A program made the position numbers and the translations under genes. Positions 37,301-49,300 of a stretch of DNA of 64,000 bases are shown here, piece by piece (position 1 is the first letter of the stretch; every line of letters starts with the position of its first letter). The stretch lies in the NCBI GenBank assembly GCA_964023205.1, contig OZ026833.1:44423137-44487136 (forward strand), written 5' to 3'. This DNA is from Lutraria lutraria (Eukaryota; Mollusca; Bivalvia; Venerida; Mactridae). The notes below the pieces were generated by a model. The model was not told the origin of the DNA. It made no database searches and worked only from the letters and a program-made list of their open reading frames with translations.

Positions 37301-40300
37301 TGACTTTTTACCACCTCAGCGTATGTAGAATGAAAGCACTGGAGGTACTGATGTAAAGGCTTTGTACAGAATTATTGAGAATTTGTTTCATTATGTTATC
37401 ATGTTAATACTTTTGGACTGTTCATCATGCCAATATGTTAGGACTGTGCATAATGTCAATATTTTAGTACTGTACATAATGTCGATATGTTAGGACTGTG
37501 CATAATGTCAATATTTTAGTACTGTGCATAATGCCAATATTTAAGTACTGTGCATAATGCCAAAAGTTTAGTACTGTGCATAATGCCAATATGTTAGGAC
37601 TGTGCATAATGTCAATATTATAGTACTGTGCATAATGCCAATATTTTAGTACTGTGCATAATGTCAATATTTTAGGTCTGTGCATAATGTCAATATTTTA
37701 GTACTGTGCATAATGCCAATATTTAAGTACTGTGCATAATGCCAAAAGTTTAGTACTGTGCATAATGCCAATATTTTAGTACTGTTCATAATGAAAATAT
37801 GTTAGTACTGTGCATAATGCCAATATTTTAGTACTGTGCATAATGCCAATATTTTAGTACTGTGCATAATGTCAATATTTTAGGTCTGTGCATAATGCCA
37901 ATATTTTAGTACTGTGCATAATGTCAATATGTTAGTACTGTTCATAATGTCAATATTTTAGTACTGTGCATAATGCCAATATGTTAGGACTGTGCATAAT
38001 GCCAATATTTTATGTTTGTGCATAATGTCAATATTTAAGGTCTGTGCATAATGCCAATATTTTAGTACTGTGCATAATGCCAATATGTTAGGACTGTGCA
38101 TAATGTCAACATTTTAGTACTGTGCATAATGCCAATATTTTAGTACTGTGCATAATGTCAATATTTTAGGTCTGTGCATAATGTCAATATTTTAGTACTG
38201 CGCATAATGCCAATATGTTAGGACTGTGCATAATGCCAATATTTAGGTCTATGCATAATGTCAATATTTTAGGTATGTGCATAATGTCAATATTTTAGTA
38301 CTGTGCATAATGTCATTATTTTAGTACTGTGTATAATGCCAATATTTTAGTACTGTGCATAATGTCAATATTTTAGTACTGTGTATAATGTCATTATTTT
38401 AGTACTGTGTATAATGCCAATATTTTAGTACTGTGTATAATGTCATTATTTTAGTACTGTGTATAATGCCAATATTTTAGTACTGTGTATAATGCCAATA
38501 TTTTAGTACTGTGCATAATGTCATTATTTTAGTACTGTGCATAATGCCAATATTTAGGTCTGTGCATAATGTCAATATTTTAGGTATGTGCATAATGTCA
38601 ATATTTTAGTACTGTGCATAATGTCATTATTTTAGTACTGTGTATAATGCCAATATTTTAGTACTGTGCATAATGCCAATATGTTAGGACTTTGTATAAT
38701 GTCAATATTTTAGTACTGTGCATAATGTCAATATTTTAGTACTGTGCATCATGTCAACATGTGATGACAGTTCATCACTCCGAGATAATAGATAGTTTAT
38801 CATGTCAACGTGTAATCAAAAGTTCATAATAACAATATGCAACTGATTGTTCATTGACAGTCCATCGTACCAGCATAAGTATTACAATGTACATGAATTA
38901 AAATTATGACAACTCTTTAGGTAAAAACGGCATTGACATGAAAAAGACCTCACAACAAAGTCAAAATACAGAGACGACTAAAATCGTGACCCAATCTGAA
39001 AAAAGTAATCTTTATAAAGAGATGGTGGTCGCTAAGAGAGGGTTTACTGTATCGGCAAAACCCCAAATTCTATTCACTCCGCTTGTAGATAGGTTGATGT
39101 TTCAAATTTTCAATGCTACTTAACCCTGTACATTTTGTGCCAGGATTGTTGCAAAATACAGCGAGTATGCTCGTATAACGCCTTAGGAATACATGACAAA
39201 TAAATGCGAACGATCGTACTTAAGGATTGTAAGAACGGACGGATGTATTATGAATTAAGGTCGTTTCTTTACATAGAAGCGTTTTCACTCGACCTTTATC
39301 TCAATGTTACAACTTTACTAAATTATTTCAGACAATGGTGATCGATACAGCTTCAGTGACTTTTGCGAACCCATCTACATTACACATAACTTTGTACGTC
39401 CCTACCGGTATCACATATGGTATGGCCGCTTCATGCTGGTTTTTTCCTGCTAAAATCCCCGGCACAGCCACACTGGATACCGTTGGAACAGGATTTATAA
39501 TAAATCCCGATGTAAGTGAAATTATTTATTTTTTCAATTTTAAAAAACTCTATTTAAATGAAATTGTTTAATAATTAATGAACATAACAATATCACCAGG
39601 TGTTTATTTTGTGAATAAAACACTTTTAAGATCATTGACTGTCCGTCGTCCGGTATCGTCCGGCATCGTGCAGTGTGTGTCGGCAACAATGTGGTTAAAA
39701 CAACATCTTCTCCTAAACGTAACGGGATAGGCTATAATCGCTAAAAAATGTAAAATAATATTTAAGTTATTTACAAAGATTGAATATCATACTTTAATAC
39801 CAAGTAACAAACAAATTCTAACCGAACGCGCAAAAATTGTTTTTTATTGCGATAAATACTGCACCGCTTTATCCACGGTGGGAATCACGTGACTTCGGAT
39901 GGTAATCCAAACGAGTAATGGCGGCTGCTGAGGCTCGGTAAGTTCATTATTTTGTATATTTTAGTTGACAAACGTTTCCAGAACCCAAACTAGACCTAGC
40001 CTATCATATGCGCACTAACTTTCTGCAAATAATGGTACTGAGTGCGTTCTCGTACGTTCTATGGTTTTCGAGAACATTGTTTGAATTGTGTCAAAATTGC
40101 AAATCCAGCTTTAGTAAACCACACGAATCATAATAAATTGGTACAAAAATGAATGTTAACGGGCTCTTTTCTTCATAAAATACACAAAATTAAACATGAT
40201 GTTACCATTAATTCTCGTAGAAGTTCATTTTAAATCGTTTTGATAAGTATCTGGCGTGGAAACATTTAGTACAGATATATAGTAAGGCAAACGAGCATTT

Positions 40301-43300
40301 CATGGATAGTAACTCACACGCGAGCTATATAGTAAGTTGCACGCATGATAGCTTAGATATAGCAAATAACGAACTCATCTACACTTCTTTAGTTAAATAG
40401 TTCATAGAATTGTCAAGAATATGTTTTGAGAGTCTTAGCCTTAATTTGCAAATATTGTTTATGTACAACACTTTCCTTTCCGCCATTGACACGAACTTCT
40501 GGGATTTTCTGTCCATGCGTTTTGTCACAACATATTGTCTTTAAAATACTTCAATATTCACATGTGCATGTTTTGAACTGTTTCAGGATGAACACCTTGC
40601 GTGTATGTAAACTTGCGGAAAAAGTTCAAAAGTACTTCGGAGCTATAAATATCGGCCCACGAGAGAAGCCATTTGAACCGGCCAAGCTCCGTACAAGCGC
40701 TATGGGATCTGTTATACAGACAACATACATATATGACACCTGCAACATGAATATTCACCGGAAGAAACAATTTGAAGACCACATGGCTATGCACATATGG
40801 GAGAAGAACTACATTTTTTCCTGCGGGAAGCGGTTCACATAATGACCTAACCTGACACTGAATTCAAGACGATACGAGCAGAAGTAATGTACTTTAAAAA
40901 AAAAACGTTGTAACAAAGTAGCTGACTTTGTTTACGGATATGAGAAATTGTGACATGTTTTATTTTATAATTGTTAAAATCAAGTCAGTTAACGTACATC
41001 GGAGATTAGATAAGAACTGAGTTTTTACTGTTTTAGATCACATGTTTAAAAATTCATAAATGTATACTTTTTTTAGTCAAATTTGGTGCAAGTGAACTTA
41101 GCATCTCATTTTCTTATATATTATACGTAGATCTACATGATTCCTTTAATCTTACTTGAGATTGTTTTGCATAATTCGTGCTATTTATTTAAAAAAAATG
41201 ATGTTTTTTTATCTAAACATGTAATGGATCACCTCATAGTCAAGAAAGTAATTCAAAAAGATCTCTAGCAGACAAAAAATATAACAATAAGACTCCACTA
41301 CTTGTACTCATGGTAAATTAAGTCATCTTGTAAATAAACGTATTGGTGAGTTTCGATAATCCTTTGGTTTTACAGCATATCTTGTGATAAATTTGCACAC
41401 CTGATCTGTAGCCTCTGTCAATGAGGCGAACGTCTTCATTCTGCGTGTGTGGAGCGAAGAACTTCCTCCAACTTCAATGAAAGTAATCTCCTTGAAATAT
41501 CTTTCCTCAAATAAGTATGCATACTTAATGAAAGTTATCATCTTTGACAATTACTGAGAAACAGACCTGTAAAACATAGATAAATGTTAACCAAGGTGTC
41601 TACGCAGACCCCAATACGGAAGAGGTAGAATAGCTATTTCATAGTAGTATCACCTAAATTAGTAATGTTACCTGACCGGAGTTTGAAACAGGGACCCCTA
41701 GAATGCAGTCAGACACTCTACCAACTGAACTATATAGACCCGGTCTGACAAGACAGGAGAGTCATGGGGACACTTCCAATTTGGGCAACTACGACACAAA
41801 CATAGGCTTAAGTGATCACGTTCATTGTCTACTTAATCTACATTAAATTTGTATTATCAGAAATTTAGTGATACATAATTATTTAGTAGGCCTACATTCT
41901 TGGAATTTGTTTTCTGACACAACTGGTACACGGTAGCCACATGTAAACGGTTTTAAACCATGAGATGGAGACAGTTTCGCCACATTTAAGCAATATGGAA
42001 GCTATTATGATAACATGCGTGCAACCGTTACTATATGGCTCGTATGGAAAGCCACAGTACACCCCCGAAGTAGTACTATGATTTGCTATATAAATCCATA
42101 TTTGTTCTACTACCTCGGAATTATGCCAATTTCCGAAGTAGAAGAACTGTTCAATGTCGGAGTTCATATTATCGTACATCGGGATAGATCATACTACTAC
42201 TTCGGATTTTTCTTTTCCGAAGTAGAAGTATACATACTTCTACCTCGGCTTTCTTACTACAACTTCGGATTTTTATTTTCCGAGGTAGAAGTATACATAC
42301 TTCTACCTCGGCTTTTCGATTTTCCGACGAAGAAGAACAACGTTCGGCGAAGTAAGAATTTAAGTACGGAGTTCATACATTATTATACTACTTCGGCATT
42401 TAAATTCCGACGAAGAACAATGTTTCCGAACTATACATCGGTATATAGTACAACTCCGCATTTTATACCGACGAAGCATAACTCCGAGGTATCGAAAACC
42501 ACGTTACTTCGGGAGATTTGCTATACCGGAGTATCGTGAGTTACGATATTTCGGGGGATTTAACGATATTTCGGCTGCAAGCTTCCAGTGACCGAGATTT
42601 GGTCTCCACGAAAGGTTCGGAAGGCGAGTTGATTGATAATTGACTGCAGTTCTACATTTAACATTTATTTCATTAACGAAATAGACCCCAGAATCTAGGT
42701 ATGTAATTGCTACATCTACAGGTAGAATTTATCAATGATTACATGCCTATCAAATATTTTTTCATGAACAAGGCCTGGCTACAAGTACAACAATCATTTG
42801 TCAATTAATGATGATAGCTGTAATCTTAATGTGCTAATTCTACATGCTCAGTCCTGGAACTTGAAGCCTGGGATCAGAACAGTCTGATATTAAGTCATAT
42901 ATGAATCAGGCATGTGTTTCCAAAGAAACGTATTTCTTTGTTTCATTATTAATTTTGCAGGTCCGTTATGGTTTGATGTGGGCTGTCACTAAACACGTAG
43001 GTGTACTGTGCTGTTAGCACTGTGGGACTAAAGCCCATTCAGGTAAGTTTTTTGACTGTCTTATTGTTTTATTTTACAAATGGAAAAACTGTTCAACGAT
43101 GCATTAAAAATTGTCTAGTTCATTTTCCTCATTTCAGTATACCAAACCATGGATGCCCAAGCCTACATTTGTTAACAGGATATTCAGACATGTAAATTGT
43201 TATCTGATTTAAAGTTAGTTTATATATTAATATAATAAAGATGTTTGTTTAATGTAGTTTTTAAAGTGCATCACAACTTATAACAATTAAGACTCTCAGA

Positions 43301-46300
43301 GGGCAATTAATTATGACAAAGATACAAATAAATCTGTTTCAGGCAGTCTATATCAATTAAAACCAGATGTCCAAATAATTGAAATTAAATTTGTGTGTGT
43401 CAGGATTAGCTGTATACAGTTTTAATAATATTATTAAATGTCTTTTTTTATCAGATTTGATTCAGACGATGAATGCAGGTGTTATATAAAAAGACCACAA
43501 CTGCAACAACTTCAAAGAACTCAACTGTAACTTCTTCAGGTGTGTTGAAAGCTAAGATATGTTAATAGTTACATTATTTAGTCATTGATTCAAAGCCTTG
43601 CTTTTTTAGTAGTATTGTGTAATGATACTGCAAAATTAGGGCCATCAGTTTTATTTCAGAGATCAAATTATTTATCAGTACATATGAATGTTAACCTTCA
43701 CCAGTGCATTTGTAGAGATTTAATGATTCTTATTCTAACACATTTGTATTTATAGCACATGTGGTATTTTAAATTGATTTTGTTTAAGAACAAGATTTAC
43801 TCACGAAGAATTTTATCAATTCAGCGCGTTGATCTTAAATATGTAATTATGCGTATAATAAAAATTCTAGTTTTACAATTTTGTGTATGCTAGACTGATT
43901 ATGAAATTTTCTCACTTTGAACTTTCATGTCTTTTTTTTTCAGGAGCTCACCCCTGGTGACACAGTAACTAATTATTAAGTCATTTTTGGATGTGATATT
44001 GTGGATACACAAGAATTAGAAGGATATTTAAATTACTTATTTATAAAAACATTCTGAAGAACTTATAAATGGCATAAAAGTCGCAAGTGACTGATTCAAA
44101 ATTAGGACTGGCATCTTTGATTGCTATAATTCAAATGTCAAAAGCTTGAGGCAAATTAATATACATGTTGTATGTTACATAAACCATTGTTTTATGATTG
44201 GCACCTGTTTGTAGGGATATGCACTGATTCAAATTTCCCATATGTTTAGTTTAATGAAATGTTAATAGTGAATTTATCTGCTGTCATTAGCAGTATTATG
44301 TTCATCAAGCAATAATGTAACTAATAAGTTCTCAATAATGGACAACAATAGGCACACTAATCTGCTAGTCTGTGGTGTTTAAAACTGTATAATGTCAACA
44401 TAGCTGTAGATCAATTGAAGTATAGAGCGGTAGGCTTTGAAAATAAGCTGTTGGTATGAAATTTTGTCTAAATAGAAATGAAATAATTGTAAAACTGAAT
44501 ACTAATAAATATAAAATGAAGAACTAATAACATCCTTACATTATAATTTCTTCATGTATTGTGCTATTTTATTAAATTGTTAAAGCTGCCTTATTTTACT
44601 GTTGATGCATGTATTTATTATTATCTTCGGTGAGATTTGATCATTTTCATAAGTTGTACAATCTTCCTTATACTGGTTGTTGAATGTATTTGTATTAAAA
44701 CTTATAATAAAACGGAACATCTTGTCGTGAAATGAACCGAAATATTAAATACAGTATGAAGCTAAAACAACATTCAACGACCTTGCGATTATTCAGCTTT
44801 AACAGTTTGATAAAATTGCACTATACTTTGACTTTGTTAAAAAATACCAGTCATTAAATGCTCCATGAACTGTCTTGTAATTACAGGACAGTGAGGTTCA
44901 TAAAGAACACATCTGGAAACTTCTCAAATGATATTTCTGAACAGTCTGTGAACCGTCATGTTTTCGTGATACATGTTTGTTTCACTTCTGTGAACATTTT
45001 GGCCTAAAAGGGTCATGACTGCCTTGCATTAAAGTAGGTAGTTGCTTACGGAGGATGGGAGTCTAGTACTGGTTCTTCCCAGTAACAATAGCGAAGTGAA
45101 CTGTCCCCTCATATGACCCTGACTGTTGAAAAGGGGTGTGAAACTCATATAAACAAACAAACAAACATTATATTTGGTTCAGAATAATCTGACTTGTTTA
45201 TATAATGCCAGTGAAAACCTCGGTGAAGAGTTAATCAATAGTGATAACTGGTTACTATTACTAAGGTACATGCAAGATAATAAGTTGCAAACAAAACCTT
45301 AACAAAGGTGTGATGTTGCCAAAGCCATGATGAGTAGGATAGCTCAACATACTTTGTGCACTTGTTCTATAAATCAGTGACAAAGAACTATTTGAAAACT
45401 TAAATGTGTAATTGTCAAAAGACAATAAGTAGCACATTATGAGGTTAGTAAAATGTTACATCTGTAAGAACAATATAAAGAGTCTAGGCATCATTAAATG
45501 TTTCAATTTCTCAAAGCTCAGGAAGTCCCCGTTGAATGTTAATTATCTTCTAGAAGGCTTCAAAAGTCATGATCTAATTTAAGAAAACTGTTTGTACACT
45601 GTTGGACACATTGCTGTGTTATAGCATCTGGTACCACTTTAGTGAAATTCTGGAGCCCTAAAAATAAAAAAGTAGTTATGACATTCCTTATCCAAAGTTT
45701 AAGTTCAATTGGAACAGCAGTGACTAACAATGAGATTGTTTCATACACATGTTTTTGAAGCTAGAGTATCATAACACCTAATCAAGAAAGGAGAACTAAT
45801 GAAACTACTTCAGGTTGACTACTTCCAACATTACCCTATAAGTAATATCTGGTGTCTCCATCATTATTATGATCCAGTGTAGTCAAATAGCATGTGCACA
45901 AAAACCACAGACATTTTCAGTTATTTAATGCTTAGACAAACATACATAAGCCTGATAGTTGGAACACTGACAGATTCATTACAACTTCCTGTTTGCTTCA
46001 GAAAAAAAATATTTGTCCGTTGTGTGTATTGGTGGAGGGTTCGATTTCCTGGCTGCTTTTGAGATAATACTTCATCATTTAAAATGTATGAAAAAAAATG
46101 TATGTACCATATTATTATGTCCCATGTATGAAGTATACGAGGTATACCTGGCAAGATGTCCCTATTTCTCTGATTTCACATGCTTGACTGTTCCTTAGTT
46201 GTTTGGTCTCATCCAGTCCCATCAATTTTTTTATCTGGATCACTGTTCTCATCCGACTGTCATTGAATAAATGGCATGTAAGAGGATATGTACATGTAGG

Positions 46301-49300
46301 TACATCCTGAAAAGTAAAGAGTAAGATAGCAAATTAACAATATTCTATACTATATAAGACTAGATACAAAAAACACCTCTGATGAGATAAAGCTGTTTTG
46401 AAATAGGAAGTCTTGCATTTTTTTCTTTGAAATTACTATCTTGTATATTTGTATAATTTACAAAGGCAGTATTTTCAAGGTGATATCCAGTAATTGATCA
46501 AAAATTCATCCTGAGCTTGTTTTCTGACTGACATCATAAGAAATAGGGGCCAATGACCTAAGCTTCTTATTTACAGTCTGTAGACAAAGTTTAAGCAGAA
46601 CAAATAACTAAAAGCCATTAAACAAAATGGTATAGACACTAGAATGTCAATAGATTAAAAAACAAGAGGGACAAGATGGCCCTATATCACTCACATGAAA
46701 ATCATTGTTCACTCATTAAAATATTGTTTTGAACCTGTGACATAGTTTTTTACCACAGATGACCCATGTTAGAACGTGTCCTACATATGAATAAGACAAA
46801 CATTCTGACAGGGTTTGGTGAAGATCCAATCAAAACCATGAAAACTACAGCACAAACAAGGTTTTCTTAAGATTTGACCTCGTGACATTGCTTTTGACCC
46901 CAGATAACCTATGTTCGAATTTGTCATACATATCATTAAGACAAGCATTCTGACAAGGCTTGGTGAAGGTACAATCAAAATTTGAAATTTACAGTGTTAA
47001 TAAGTTTTTCCTAAGATTTCACCTGGTGACCTAGTTATTGCCCCAAGATGACCCATATTTGTCTTGACCGCTACATCATTAAAACAAACAATTTGACAAA
47101 GTTTGGTAAAGATCCAATAATAACCTCGTTTGCGTTGGTATAACAAAACTTTGAAAAATACTGCAGACTAACTTAAAGGTAAAAGCAGGGCCTGTTTTAT
47201 TCTTGTATCTATGTCTCAATGACTCAAGCCTGTTTCAGTTTATCTAATTAAGCTAACATAAAGTAAGTATGCAGCTGTAACTGCATGAATGTATTTACAA
47301 TCAGTAGTGCAACTGCAATTAATATTAATAATGATTAATCAAACTTTGATATTTATTTAGAATATATGTATCAAGTAACTAATAAAAATAACTTGATTAG
47401 ACATGGATTTCCTATACCTGAAATATCATTCACTACCTAAGGCAGTCCTCTGAAATCAAGCTACCAAGCAATGTTCTTCAGCTATGATCTTCTCTTAGTC
47501 TTTTTGGAAATCCTGAACAAGCGAAAACATTGTCTTCATCACTATAGTTCAAATCAACCTTCTAGAAGTCCAATACTTTTCAGATTTCCCCCTGCCTGTA
47601 AGTATGTATTTTTTACAATAACATTGTTTTTTTCCAACTTATATGCAAGTCAGCATATATAAAAATGAAATTAAAGAAGAATTCAAGCCCTTTTTCTGAC
47701 TTTACCCTCAAATTCATCATTACATTTACGGTAAATTTATGCAGAGAATGTCCAATTACACATCTTAAGACCCACCTCGGTGGTTGAGTGGTTAAAGTCG
47801 CTTCAAATCACTGTAACCTCTCAGTGATAGTGGGTCGTGGGTTCGAGCCCGGCTACCGACCATAACTCTTTATGTGAGAAAGTAGGCATTTGCTTACGGA
47901 GGATGGAAGTCTAGTATTGGTTCTTCCCAGGAACGATGCATATGTGAACTGTCTGCCTCATATGACTGATTGTTGAAAAGGGGCATACAACCCAATATAA
48001 ACAAAAACACACACACACCTTTACTGTACCAAAAAATAGGACTTACAGATGATTTCATAATGTTTACTTAACTATGTTTCATAAAGTGACACTAACCTTT
48101 CTCATTTAACACTGCTTCAAAAAAGTATTGCCCAACCACTCCTGGTCTTCCGTTTGTCACTGCAGTTTTTAGCCAAATCACTTCCTACTGAATCTATGTA
48201 AAAGCAGAAGGTCATAACAATCTGAATGATACAGATTAATTAGGGAAAATAACTGCAAATCTTTCATGTCACATTTATGCCTAACCCTAAAACAATCATG
48301 TCCACACGGCAAATCAAGTCCATTTTTTCAAGTCAATGAAGTAAACAGCAGTAATATAATGGTTGACAAGAGCTTTTTGTTAGTGATATATTACATCATA
48401 TTAAAGGAGTTACATTGATAATGTAAGCCATACAATTGTTGATAACACATACATGATAAAATTTCAGAGTTAACAAGTAAATAATAAATACTATAACATG
48501 TATGAATTGTGCGACTAATTGACAACTTATTTATTCGAATCACAGATGCTTCATCATGCATGTTCAGAGGTATTTAAATATTTGATCAGTTAATCTATAC
48601 ATTAGCCAAATGTACATAATATTACCTCATTATTAAATTATTACCTGTTATTTTCCATCTCACTTTCCTCTATCTACATTGAGGGGGCAATTAAGTGGCT
48701 TCAGGTTCAGGTTCTCAGCAGTCTGCAAGCATCTGACCACTTTTCAATCTGTAACTTTAAATAACACAATGTGTCATCACAAACCTGAATTAAATGCATT
48801 TTAAATTCCATATAAATATATATGTATCTCATTAAAAACGATCAATAATACAAGTCCATCTTATGACAGGCGGGCCTGGATTTCTCCTTGAGCAAGTTCA
48901 TAGTTAATTTTCCAAAAACTTAGGCTTTGACAGAAAAACTCCAATGTAAGCAATTTAATGCATGTATACTGCACATTTTCTTAACCACTAAACTAGTACA
49001 CTAATCTATTTGAAAATAATATGAAAATAGGGTGTAATCCATCTCACTTTTCACTATTTCAATCCGGATGACACTTTCATATGTTATAATGAAAAAGCTT
49101 TAATATAAATGTTAATTTATTATATAAATATGCATATTTCCTATTCATAATTTTTTTTTTTAAATATTCGATGTGTACTATAGGTCAGAGGGAGTTAACA
49201 CTTCGATGACTGACCAGAAATGAAGTTTAATCCTACAATAAACCACACTATTTTACTATTTACATTCCTATCTGATGACGTCATATCACAATGACATCAT

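Larger units (their letters stand above)
40337..42026. mobile_element. 1.68-kb insertion in the left arm
   Basis: The right arm runs uninterrupted (acgcgagcctatggaaagcc), so this stretch is an insertion in the left arm. Its ends are inverted: gctatatagtaagttgcacg with catg on the left, and the inverse of the right end, gccatatagtaacggttgca with cgcatg. It holds a C2H2-like remnant (+), an unassigned ORF (-, 41323-41550) and a tRNA-like sequence. Confidence 0.6.
45560..48159 (-). other. Possible coding exons of an unrecognised gene
   Basis: Segments with splice-like borders on the minus strand: 48159-48097 (TNGRPGVVGQYFFEAVLNEK; donor AAAG|GTTAGT), 46306-46148 (159 bp, open in one frame only, includes CTYPLTCHLFNDSRMRTV; donor CCAG|GTATAC) and 45655-45560 (LQNFTKVVPDAITQQCVQQC, ends in a stop). 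I could not join them all in phase and recognise no family. They may be unrelated pieces or exons of a transcript started in the right arm. Confidence 0.25.

Noticed and set aside
37415..38762. 26-bp repeats as a CRISPR-like array or repeat-protein gene
   Set aside because: No spacers; the period is not a multiple of three and stops are frequent; it lies in an intron.
42015..42539. 174-residue ORF
   Set aside because: It runs through the palindromic motif array and its mirror appears at 50299-50550; residue content follows the repeats, not a protein family.
46781..46978. ORFs in the dispersed 146-bp-subunit repeats (also 26812-27782)
   Set aside because: They recur only because the repeat subunits recur; frames break between copies.
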